Assembly: GCA_050260055.1 (NCBI GenBank)
Contig: JBLNBO010000043.1
Span: 1 to 14,904 of the forward strand
Reading direction: 5' to 3'
Source of the DNA: JBLMYQ01 sp050260055
Lineage (GTDB): Bacteria; Bacillota; Clostridia; Acetivibrionales; UBA4821
DNA: 14,904 nt
In this document: positions 8,595 to 14,904 of the stretch, in pieces
Position numbering within the stretch: position 1 is the first letter of the stretch
Layout: each line of letters begins with the position of its first letter
Made by a program: the position numbers and the translations under genes
Notes under the pieces: generated by a model
What the model was told of the DNA's origin: nothing
Seen by the model: only the letters and a program-made list of their open reading frames with translations
Database searches by the model: none

Positions 8595-8768
8595 ATGAGA
8601 GAGATTTTTATTTACACATCACCTGACCAGTGGGATAAGGATGAACCTTTTTCAAGTGTTAAGGGAGATGTAATCAACAAAACCGAAAAATATATTGAAA
8701 TAATCGATGAGAATGGGTATACCCAGATAATAAACATAGACAAAGTGTTTGCTATAGTTTACAAATAA
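8595..8768 (+). CDS. Small 57-aa beta-rich protein of unknown function
   Basis: The start at ATG 8595 follows AAAGGA (8578-8583). The frame is open upstream to 8553, but that would overlap the DUF350 gene without a ribosome binding site. The protein is acidic and has no TM segment or signal. Residues 23-57 alternate as short strands (GDVINKT, KYIEIIDENG, YTQIINIDKVFAIVYK), a pattern reminiscent of small SH3/Sm-like barrels; this is fold guessing only. It ends 10 nt before the next start codon, with that gene's ribosome binding site overlapping its stop, so it is a true operon member. I do not recognise the family. It could be an adaptor for one of the neighbouring proteins. Confidence 0.7.
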   Translation: MREIFIYTSPDQWDKDEPFSSVKGDVINKTEKYIEIIDENGYTQIINIDKVFAIVYK

Positions 8769-8778
8769 GGGAAATAAC

Positions 8779-9423
8779 ATGAAGAGACTTAAAGACATAG
8801 ATTTGTATAATGTGTATTGCAAGTGGAGGCAGGGTGCAGGACCTTTTGAATGTTTCTTTAGAGCTGCAAACTTTACCTCGTTAAAGTATTTTGATGACTT
8901 CAATTTATCACAGATTTCACTTGCAAAAGACAAAGCATTCAACGAAATTGAAAAAGCTATTAAGCTTCACGATACTAAGAAGACCCTGTTTATGGCCGAG
9001 ATGAATGATGTCGAAGGAATTAAAGCAGCTTTCATTTTACAGAATGATTATAAGCTAAAGCCTATATTAACATTCAATAATCCTTTGCATCCATTTGGGC
9101 TTATCGGCGGGACAGAGTATATCAGCAGTTTATTGAGTTTGGGAGAAGGATTAAATCCAATAAATCCGAAAGGGTTTGTATTCATATTGAATCAAAACCG
9201 TTTTGGAGATTATTCGGATGAGGATTTAAAGAAATTCTTCAACAATCAATATGAACTGTCGGATGAAGACTTGCCGCCATATGAAATGCTTTGCCAGTTT
9301 GGATTTGAGAAATTAGTTTTTATGTATAAGCAAGAACCTATTAAAGAAGATACAGCAGGTTATATTCAATATTTAAAAGAGAAGAATTTTGTAGTTATTC
9401 AACACAAATTCGGGGAGGAATAA
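8779..9423 (+). CDS. Uncharacterised 214-aa operon protein
   Basis: A soluble protein with no signal peptide or TM segment, starting at ATG 8779 behind AAGGGA (8767-8772), which overlaps the preceding stop codon. It has a conserved-looking N-terminus rich in aromatics (YNVYCKWRQGAGPFECFF, about 11-28). A central alpha/beta stretch follows: TLFMAEMNDVEGIKAAFILQ near 69, then the hydrophobic loop NPLHPFGLIGG near 100. The C-terminus is acidic, with SDEDLPPYEML. No catalytic motif is recognised. Its position between the DUF350/57-aa pair and the lipoprotein/ligase pair, with a 1-nt gap to the lipoprotein gene, ties it to the same process. It might be an assembly factor or a substrate-handling protein, but nothing in the sequence decides. 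Confidence 0.8.
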   Translation: MKRLKDIDLYNVYCKWRQGAGPFECFFRAANFTSLKYFDDFNLSQISLAKDKAFNEIEKAIKLHDTKKTLFMAEMNDVEGIKAAFILQNDYKLKPILTFNNPLHPFGLIGGTEYISSLLSLGEGLNPINPKGFVFILNQNRFGDYSDEDLKKFFNNQYELSDEDLPPYEMLCQFGFEKLVFMYKQEPIKEDTAGYIQYLKEKNFVVIQHKFGEE

Positions 9424-9424
9424 T

Positions 9425-9808
9425 ATGAAAAAGGATTCGAAAAAACCCCGCAGCATTAATAATGATAGTCAATCTAAAACCGAAGAGATTAAGAGCTTGA
9501 ACAAAAAAAACAAAGCGGCTGCTCTTGGTTTAGCTGTTCTTTTCGCAACAAGTACCATTCTTACCGGATGCTGGCCATTTCCTAAAACTGCTGAAGAGAA
9601 GGAGAAAGAGGAAGAACAATCATATTGGAGCTCAGGAAGCAGTTCTTATCACAGCCATTACTACGGTGGATGGGGAAATGTTTTTGGAAGCTCAAATAGA
9701 GGGGGCCTCTTTGGTAATTCTTATGGTTCCACATACAGTGGGGGAACTGTAAAATCATTTAGCAACAGCGGCTATTCATCTCATAGGGGTGGATCTTTTA
9801 GTGGCTAA
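9425..9808 (+). CDS. Lipoprotein with Gly/Ser/Tyr-rich, RGG-containing tail (YjfM/YgiB-like role)
   Basis: 127 aa, with a strong GGGGAGG ribosome binding site (9412-9418). A long charged N-terminal region (1-30) precedes a hydrophobic helix (31-47) and the lipobox LTGC with Cys49. A WPFP segment and a Glu/Lys-rich stretch (55-65) follow. Residues 66-127 are low-complexity Ser/Gly/Tyr/His and presumably disordered, with RGG at 92-94 (RGGLFG) and 121-123 (RGGSFSG, almost at the C-terminus). From memory, E. coli DUF1190 lipoproteins such as YgiB also have an RGGFG-type C-terminal region and sit next to a GspS-like ATP-grasp gene. Here too the ligase gene follows and overlaps by 8 nt. I infer a partner or substrate relationship. 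Homology to DUF1190 itself is not demonstrated. Confidence 0.82.
   Translation: MKKDSKKPRSINNDSQSKTEEIKSLNKKNKAAALGLAVLFATSTILTGCWPFPKTAEEKEKEEEQSYWSSGSSSYHSHYYGGWGNVFGSSNRGGLFGNSYGSTYSGGTVKSFSNSGYSSHRGGSFSG
9785..9793 (+). promoter_or_regulatory. Ribosome binding site inside the lipoprotein gene, deciding the ligase start
   Basis: AGGGGTGGA ends 7 nt before GTG 9801. The other in-frame GTG at 9789 lies within this same motif and has no usable site before it. Using 9801 gives an 8-nt overlap with the lipoprotein gene, like the next overlap in the operon. Confidence 0.55.
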
Positions 9809-12278
9809 TATTTATAAAGAACAAAGGCAGTTTACGGATAAGCTTTTATTTGACTATTATCTTGTAAGTACTTCTTTGGAGACGCAGTCAATATCTCCAT
9901 ATGTCTTTAATATCGATAAAAAGCTTTATAATAATATGGTTTATTCATCGACTATTTTAGACAGGATAACCACAAAAATAATCAAAAAGACAATAGATAT
10001 TTATCCTGATAAGATATTTGAATACGGAGATTTTTTATTAAAGGATAATGTACTAAGAGCGAAGAATGCAATTCTGCCTTTTTTCTGGACGCGCTTTGAT
10101 GTTTTTGAGCGTTCAGAAGGGGGCATATTTTTTACAGAATTCAATTATGATAAGCCTTGTGCGCAGAGAGAAATTCTCATTTCTGAAAATATGGTTGGGT
10201 TTGACAATCCTAATAAAGGATTTAAAGAAAAGTTTGTAGATTCATTTAAGAAGCACTGCGAATCTTTTTATTCCGAAAAAGAAAGGCCTTCAATAGCAAT
10301 CTTGGTAGATTGCAATCATTATGAGGAATTGCATTTATCTTACCTGTACATTGATTTGTTGAAACCTTTGGGATATGACTTTATTATTGCCGGACCTCGC
10401 AACTTCAGAGTTGAAAATGATGCGGTCTATGCTTTTGATAGGAAAGTTAATATCATTCTCAGACAGTATCCTACGGAATTTCTACAAGAAGTCAATGATG
10501 CAGAGAAAATATTAGATTTATATGAAAAGGGTAAGATTCTTGTATTAAATGACCCTAGGGTAATAATTGGCCAGGCTAAGAGTATTTTTGCATGCATGTG
10601 GGATTTGGCAAAGAAAAAAGATACAATGCTTACTGAAGAAGAAATCAAAGTCATAAAAGATACCATTCCTTATACTATAATGTTTGAAAAGAAGCACAGA
10701 CAAGAGTTGATTGCTAACAAAGACAAGTATGTTGTTAAATCCATCTATGGAAGATACAGCGAAGAAGTTTATATCGGGAAAATGCATAGCCAAAGCCAAT
10801 GGGAAGAGGTGCTGGATTATGTTGAAAATGCATCATTTCCTCATTTGATACAAGAGTTTTGCGAAACCAAGCGGGAGCAGCTTCTAAAATATAATGGCTA
10901 TACATTTGGACCTGTAACCGCTATGTGTAATTACGGAGTATATCTAATTGATGGAAAATACGCAGGAATTTGCGCCAGATGGAATCAGGATTATTTAACA
11001 CCTGATGAGACTGTCTGGAGTACGCCGGTATCAGTTAGAGAAAACAGCCTAAAGATTGAAAAGTATTCTAGAGAAGATAGAAAAGATTTATGGAAAAAGA
11101 TTAATGATCAAGCTGCATTCGAGCATAATTATACCTGGGGGTATACAGGCAATCAGGAAGCTTTTACTCTTGATGCACTAGTCTTAGATAATAAATTGTA
11201 TAATGAAATTGAACAAGCAGTTGAAGCAGTAATAAAAATTATTAAAAAGGCAACTGATTTTGCCAAAAATAATATTGAATTGATATCTCCCGTACTTGAC
11301 ATAAGTGAAAAAATAAGTGAATTGATAAATAGCGAATCGAGCAATATCCTTTCGTTCGTTGGCAGGCTTGACTGGGTTGTGGATTCCAAGGGAAAACTGA
11401 AACTATTGGAATTTAACTCTGAAACACCTGCGGGAATTATCGAAAGCATATGCTTGAATGATTTAATTCATAAAAATCTTTATAGTAGTTATAAGAATCC
11501 AAATGAAAATTTCAAAAGAATGATTGAATCCTGCTTGCAAGATATAATTGGAGAAAGAAAGATTAGGAACATTGGAATAACCGCTTCTTCTTATGATGAA
11601 GACTGGTTTAATACTGAAACCATATACCAAGCAGTTAAAGAGCTGCCATATAATTTTATTCTTGGAGATATAACAGGATTAGAAGAAAGAGATGGTAGTT
11701 TATATCTATACAATCAGCCATTAGATGCACTTTACAGATATTATCCTATTGAGATGCTGGAAGAAGATGAATATTTTAATAAGATTTTGGATGTTTTTAA
11801 TGAGAAATTGCTGAATATTAATCCTGCATCAACCTATATTAATAGGAATAAAGCATTATTTGCTCTAATATGGGAGCTCGTTGAACAAAAATATTTTACT
11901 CCTGATGAGGTAAAAATCATAAAAGACTATATTCCTAAAACGGTGCTTGACCCTAATAAGCTTGATACGTTGGATTATTGTATTAAATCATTTTTGGGCA
12001 TTCAAGGCGAGGAAGTTATATTTAGCCTTGAAGAACCTGAAAGAAATTATGAAGGGAACTGTGTTTTTCAAGAACGCATAGATGTTCAGGCCATCAATAT
12101 GGATATATATACGGCTTGTGAGGATTCACGGGAAATTTTAAGTCCAGTTATCGGAACATATGTTGTAGGAGAAAAATTTGCAGGTATATTTACTAGAGCT
12201 GGTGGTTGGATTACTGATAAATGGGCAATTTACTTGCCTACATATGTTAAAGATTTAAGGGGGGATATTAATGGGTAA
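9801..12278 (+). CDS. Tandem double glutathionylspermidine-synthetase-like ATP-grasp ligase
   Basis: About 825 aa from GTG 9801. It consists of two full GspS-synthetase-like units, whereas YjfC-type relatives have one of about 390 aa. Unit 1 (about 1-415) has R98-F-D100, E113-F-N115 (EFNYDKP), K260 before an aromatic/WDL helix, K313 and G317-R318 (KSIYGRYSEEV), then QEF and GKYAGICAR. Unit 2 (about 420-825) has R522-L-D524, E537-F-N539 (EFNSETP), K684 (NRNKALFALIWEL), K729 and GIQGEEV (733-739), QER and GEKFAGIFTR. These match the family's metal/ATP-binding order R-x-D, E-[FY]-N-x-x-x-P, the Lys in the NKA helix, and Lys before the glycine loop. The family forms amide bonds between a peptide carboxylate and an amine through an acyl-phosphate. 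No amidase domain is present, and the substrate is unknown. An 8-nt overlap on each side indicates translational coupling. Confidence 0.9.
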   Translation: MANIYKEQRQFTDKLLFDYYLVSTSLETQSISPYVFNIDKKLYNNMVYSSTILDRITTKIIKKTIDIYPDKIFEYGDFLLKDNVLRAKNAILPFFWTRFDVFERSEGGIFFTEFNYDKPCAQREILISENMVGFDNPNKGFKEKFVDSFKKHCESFYSEKERPSIAILVDCNHYEELHLSYLYIDLLKPLGYDFIIAGPRNFRVENDAVYAFDRKVNIILRQYPTEFLQEVNDAEKILDLYEKGKILVLNDPRVIIGQAKSIFACMWDLAKKKDTMLTEEEIKVIKDTIPYTIMFEKKHRQELIANKDKYVVKSIYGRYSEEVYIGKMHSQSQWEEVLDYVENASFPHLIQEFCETKREQLLKYNGYTFGPVTAMCNYGVYLIDGKYAGICARWNQDYLTPDETVWSTPVSVRENSLKIEKYSREDRKDLWKKINDQAAFEHNYTWGYTGNQEAFTLDALVLDNKLYNEIEQAVEAVIKIIKKATDFAKNNIELISPVLDISEKISELINSESSNILSFVGRLDWVVDSKGKLKLLEFNSETPAGIIESICLNDLIHKNLYSSYKNPNENFKRMIESCLQDIIGERKIRNIGITASSYDEDWFNTETIYQAVKELPYNFILGDITGLEERDGSLYLYNQPLDALYRYYPIEMLEEDEYFNKILDVFNEKLLNINPASTYINRNKALFALIWELVEQKYFTPDEVKIIKDYIPKTVLDPNKLDTLDYCIKSFLGIQGEEVIFSLEEPERNYEGNCVFQERIDVQAINMDIYTACEDSREILSPVIGTYVVGEKFAGIFTRAGGWITDKWAIYLPTYVKDLRGDING

Positions 12279-12954
12279 ATATAGTAAAGAATACGAAACA
12301 AATAGTTCTGGAGGTGCTTGGACAGAATTTATTGGCGGTGCAATTTTCTTTTTTATTTTTATAATTTTTGCATTAGCTGATTATGGAATATTTGATTCTA
12401 TTGGAGAATGGTTCTATAACTTAACACCAAGAAATTACTACACAACCGAAATAAAGATTGATGAGGGTGATATTACCCAGAAGGTAACTGAAAACGGGAA
12501 ATACTATATTAAAATTCTGAATTCTAATATATTGGACAATAATTCATGGGTGGAAGTAAAATCGGGTTTTTATAATCTCCATGATACAAGTTATTATAGT
12601 AATAATAAAGTAGGCTTGTTGCTGTGCAAAAGCGATGTTTATAAGGGAAGATTCTGGGGAATATTCAGCAAGGAAACACCGGTTTTTGAGAAAACAATAT
12701 GGCAGATTGCTGAGGTTTATGATTCTTACTATGCTGCAGTAACTGCAAATCCACATGAAATCAAGACTGTACAAGGTAAGGTTTATAAGAAAAAAAGTCT
12801 GGATGGCAAAAACTATATTGTGATTGATGTAGAGGGAAATAAGATTAAGGAGGAAGTTGACCAAATTATTTTTAATAGATATGAGGTAAACAGTCCAATA
12901 AACTGTAAGTTTGAATGCTGGGGAGATTTAAGAGAATTTAAAGGAATCATATAA
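12271..12954 (+). CDS. One-TM protein of unknown function coupled to the ATP-grasp gene
   Basis: 227 aa from ATG 12271, with AAGGGGGGA (12257-12265) as ribosome binding site inside the preceding gene and an 8-nt overlap with it. A short N-terminus, one strong TM helix at about 19-41, and a roughly 185-residue, mostly beta-strand domain follow, with many Tyr and Asn residues. Orientation is uncertain. The short N-terminus carries three basic residues before the helix, which fits a cytoplasmic N-terminus and an extracytoplasmic domain. Repeated short strands such as NGKYYIKIL (75-83), GLLLCKSDVY (115-124) and GKNYIVIDVEGNKI (179-192) suggest a beta-barrel or SH3-like fold. The family is not recognised. 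It is the last gene before the terminator. Confidence 0.82.
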   Translation: MGKYSKEYETNSSGGAWTEFIGGAIFFFIFIIFALADYGIFDSIGEWFYNLTPRNYYTTEIKIDEGDITQKVTENGKYYIKILNSNILDNNSWVEVKSGFYNLHDTSYYSNNKVGLLLCKSDVYKGRFWGIFSKETPVFEKTIWQIAEVYDSYYAAVTANPHEIKTVQGKVYKKKSLDGKNYIVIDVEGNKIKEEVDQIIFNRYEVNSPINCKFECWGDLREFKGII

Positions 12955-12970
12955 AGCAAAAGAAGAAGAT

Positions 12971-13024
12971 ATAATAACATAATAAAAACAGCACTTTTGG
13001 GTGCTGTTTTTATTATGTTATTAT
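12971..13024. terminator. Intrinsic terminator with an unusually long 24-bp perfect stem
   Basis: Arms 12971-12994 and 13001-13024 pair without a mismatch around a 6-nt loop (TTTTGG). The core AACAGCAC/GTGCTGTT is followed by a U-run (TTTTTATTAT) and preceded by the complementary A-run, so it may work in both directions. It closes the DUF350-ATP-grasp operon. Its right arm ends on the first base of the -35 box of the MarR promoter. Confidence 0.92.
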
Positions 13025-13052
13025 TGAAATAATTGTGTAATAAGTTTATAAT
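13024..13052 (+). promoter_or_regulatory. Sigma-A promoter for marR-efflux operon
   Basis: -35 TTGAAA (13024-13029), a 17-nt spacer, and a consensus -10 TATAAT (13047-13052), predicting a start near 13059. The -35 touches the end of the preceding terminator stem. Confidence 0.65.
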
Positions 13053-13061
13053 TAAATTATA

Positions 13062-13086
13062 TAATAGTTTAATGACTTAACTATTA
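13062..13086. promoter_or_regulatory. Candidate MarR operator (inverted repeat)
   Basis: Eight-base arms TAATAGTT (13062-13069) and AACTATTA (13079-13086) surround a 9-nt centre. It lies just after the predicted transcription start and reaches the ribosome binding site. The size (25 bp) and position fit autorepression by a dimeric MarR protein. Binding is inferred. Confidence 0.5.
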
Positions 13087-13101
13087 AGGAGGCGGAATAT
13101 T

Positions 13102-13533
13102 GTGGATCCAAAGCAAATATTTGAAGAATTTGATAAGGCGAATTTTGAAATAACTAAAAAAATTTCGCATAAAATTAAAGAAGGCATAGATAGTGGACTA
13201 GGTCATGCGCATATTTATCTTCTTATGTATCTAAATAACGCAAATGAATGTACTGTTACGGATATTGCCAAGCATTTAAATATTACATTGAGTGCAGTAA
13301 CAAATCTCACTGATAAGCTATACAGTTTAGGTTTGATTTCAAGAGAGAGAAGCGAGACCGATAGAAGAGTAGTTGTTCTTGGATTAAAAGAAGAAGGCTT
13401 GAAGGTGCTGGAAAGAATGTGCGAAAACCGCAACAGAATTTTTAATGATTATTTTTCGTGCTTAACAGAAGAAGAACTGGAAGCACTATTGCGAATTACT
13501 AAAAAGATTGCTGAAAAGGCAGCCAATTCTTAA
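13102..13533 (+). CDS. MarR-family transcriptional regulator
   Basis: 143 aa from GTG 13102, with AAGGAGG (13086-13092) 9 nt upstream. It has the MarR layout: N-terminal dimerisation helices (1-45), a winged helix-turn-helix at about 50-92, and C-terminal helices. The recognition region reads DIAKHLNITLSAVTNLTDKL (54-73). The wing carries the family hallmark with its two arginines (SETDRRVVVL, 84-93). MarR dimers usually repress drug-efflux genes and release DNA on binding phenolic or other small ligands. An efflux adaptor gene lies 54 nt downstream on the same strand, which fits that role. The palindrome at 13062-13086 is the likely operator. The ligand cannot be read from the sequence. Confidence 0.93.
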   Translation: MDPKQIFEEFDKANFEITKKISHKIKEGIDSGLGHAHIYLLMYLNNANECTVTDIAKHLNITLSAVTNLTDKLYSLGLISRERSETDRRVVVLGLKEEGLKVLERMCENRNRIFNDYFSCLTEEELEALLRITKKIAEKAANS

Positions 13534-13587
13534 TTGGTTATTAAATAAAAACAAAAAATTAATACATAAACAGGAAGGGAATTTTTT

Positions 13588-14823
13588 ATGAATAAAAAAA
13601 ATATTGGAATCATAGTACTGCTTTTATTATCAATTGTTTCTTTCGCAGGATGCGGAGAGAAGAAGACAACTGCCGAAGATACGCAAAAACCGATTCCGGT
13701 CAGCGTGATTAAGGCTGTACGTACAACTGTTGAATCTATTGTTACTGTAAATGGAAGGGTAGAGGCTGTTAAACAGGTTAATATTTCAGCTAAGGTTCCA
13801 GGAAAAGTTGAAAAGATTAACTTTAATATAGGAGACAAAGTTAATAAGGGTGATGTATTGTTTGTTTTGGAACAAAAAGATATCAGTCTTACAGTATCTC
13901 AGGCTGAGGCCGCATATAGCATTGCAAAAGCTTCTTATAATAAAGCAACTGGCGGTGGGCTTGAACAACAGATGGTACAGCTTAAATCAGCTTATGAGAT
14001 TGCAAAGGCAAATTATGAGGATGCTAAGTTGAATTATGAAAGAACCAAAGAACTTTATGAAGCTGATGGCGTTTCGAAGCAAGCATTTGAAGGTGCAGAG
14101 ATTAAATTCAAGCTTTGCGAAGAACAATACATATCTGCTAAAGCCAACTATGAGCTAACTGAAGGTAAAATTAACCCTGAGAATATTGAAACTGCGAAAG
14201 CACAGCTTCAACAGGCTAAAGCGGCTTACGATATTGCAAAATCGCAATTAGAGAATACCGAAGTCAAAGCAGCTATATCCGGAATTGTGGCTTCAAAAAG
14301 TGTTAAAGTTGGTGAAATGACTAGCAGTACTGTTCCAGGCATGAGTATTGCTGATTTATCATCAGCAGTTTTAAAGGTTGGTGTTACTGAAGAAGTAATT
14401 AATAAAATCAAAGTAGGAGACAAAGTTAAAGTCAATGTTAAGGTAGCATCTGATAATGCTTTTGATGGAGCGATTTCAAGTATATCTCCTGTTGCTGATT
14501 CAAAAACGCAGGCGTATCCTATTGAAATTCTAATGGGAAATAACACAGGTATGATAAAGGGCGGAATGTTTGCAGAAATAAGGATTCCTGTTGATAAGGC
14601 GTTTAATGCTCTGGCAATACCATTAGAATCAATAATAGATGATAGCGGGAAAAAGGTTGTTTATGTAGTTGATGGCAATAAAGCAGTTAAAAAAGAAATA
14701 ACTATTGGCTATTCTGATGGAATACTTATTCAAGTTCTACAAGGAATTAAAGATAATGAAAGTGTCATTTCAGAAGGCCAATCATACTTGCAGGACGGGT
14801 CGAAGGTTATGATTGTAAAATAG
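13588..14823 (+). CDS. Efflux-pump periplasmic-adaptor-type lipoprotein (HlyD/MFP family)
   Basis: 411 aa, starting at ATG 13588 behind AGGAAGGGAA. A short lipoprotein signal has a Lys-rich n-region, a hydrophobic core and lipobox SFAGC with Cys22. The adaptor domain order follows: first lipoyl half (about 66-99, VPGKVEKINFNIGDKVNKGD), a long coiled-coil hairpin rich in Ala/Gln/Lys (about 100-218), second lipoyl half (about 222-255, IVASKSVKVGEM), beta-barrel (about 258-340) and membrane-proximal domain (about 345-411). In Gram-positive bacteria such proteins link the extracellular face to an RND or MacB-type ABC transporter. The pump gene should follow beyond 14904. It is probably cotranscribed with, and controlled by, the MarR gene upstream. 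RND versus ABC partnership cannot be decided here. Confidence 0.92.
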   Translation: MNKKNIGIIVLLLLSIVSFAGCGEKKTTAEDTQKPIPVSVIKAVRTTVESIVTVNGRVEAVKQVNISAKVPGKVEKINFNIGDKVNKGDVLFVLEQKDISLTVSQAEAAYSIAKASYNKATGGGLEQQMVQLKSAYEIAKANYEDAKLNYERTKELYEADGVSKQAFEGAEIKFKLCEEQYISAKANYELTEGKINPENIETAKAQLQQAKAAYDIAKSQLENTEVKAAISGIVASKSVKVGEMTSSTVPGMSIADLSSAVLKVGVTEEVINKIKVGDKVKVNVKVASDNAFDGAISSISPVADSKTQAYPIEILMGNNTGMIKGGMFAEIRIPVDKAFNALAIPLESIIDDSGKKVVYVVDGNKAVKKEITIGYSDGILIQVLQGIKDNESVISEGQSYLQDGSKVMIVK

Positions 14824-14904
14824 TCCTCATCCCCGGCCCTTCTTCTGATATGGAAGGAGAGTTAGAGGAGAAGGTTAAAGAGGTAAACTGTTCATTAAAC
14901 ATAG
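14824..14904 (+). other. Downstream spacer, possible edge of an interspersed repeat
   Basis: The first part (CATCCCCGGCCC, about 14828-14839) is much more GC-rich than anything nearby. It is followed by a short inverted pair, CCTTC (14838-14842) and GAAGG (14853-14857), and purine-rich sequence. No ORF or clear ribosome binding site-start pair is visible before the window ends. It may be part of a short interspersed repeat, but the sequence stops too early to tell. Confidence 0.25.

Noticed and set aside
9801..12278. Calling the tandem ATP-grasp a true glutathionylspermidine synthetase
   Set aside because: There is no amidase domain and no glutathione or polyamine genes nearby. Relatives such as YjfC/YgiC have not, to my knowledge, been shown to make glutathionylspermidine.
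13962..14250. Repeated AYxIAKxxY-like units in the efflux adaptor as a tandem DNA repeat
   Set aside because: This is ordinary heptad coiled-coil periodicity in the adaptor hairpin, not a DNA-level repeat.

Overview
The window looks like chromosomal DNA of a low-GC Gram-positive bacterium, most likely class Clostridia. It is AT-rich, nearly every gene has a strong AGGAGG-type ribosome binding site, and it encodes an S-layer-homology (SLH) surface protein, Gram-positive-style lipoproteins and a clostridial-type condensation domain. This placement is inferred from composition and protein style, not from a database search.

Layout. (1) Positions 1-909: the 3' end of a secreted YcdB/YcdC-repeat plus SLH protein. 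It converges on a minus-strand TPR-like helical-repeat gene (974-1984), and a 16-bp perfect hairpin terminator lies between them. (2) A divergent intergenic region (1985-2276) holds promoters for both directions and small palindromes. (3) Positions 2277-8063: a one-module NRPS (C-A-PCP-TE) and, 21 bp downstream, a 7TM-PAS sensor histidine kinase with no response regulator nearby. The adenylation-domain code reads DILQMGMVWK, which points to glycine. The thioesterase nucleophile is Cys (GWCIG) instead of Ser. The simplest predicted product is an N-acyl-glycine or a small derivative. (4) Positions 8168-12954: a tight six-gene operon with a DUF350 membrane protein, a 57-aa beta-rich protein, a 214-aa protein of unknown function, a lipoprotein with a Gly/Ser/Tyr-rich RGG-containing tail, an approximately 825-aa protein made of two tandem glutathionylspermidine-synthetase-like ATP-grasp domains, and a one-TM 227-aa protein. 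The last three genes overlap by 8 nt each. It ends at a 24-bp perfect-stem terminator. (5) Positions 13024-14823: a MarR regulator with a good sigma-A promoter and an adjacent palindromic operator candidate, followed by a lipoprotein RND/ABC efflux adaptor whose partner pump should lie beyond the window.

The part most worth attention is region 4. DUF350, a lipoprotein with an RGG-type tail and a GspS-like ligase recall the enterobacterial yjfL-yjfM-yjfC and ygiB-ygiC sets, whose biochemistry is largely unknown. Here the ligase is doubled and extra unknown genes are present. The inferred model is a peptide or amine ligase that modifies a surface lipoprotein or a small metabolite at the membrane. 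The second point of interest is the NRPS-kinase pair, which could make and sense a small acyl-amino-acid signal. No tRNA, rRNA, CRISPR array, transposase or phage gene was seen.
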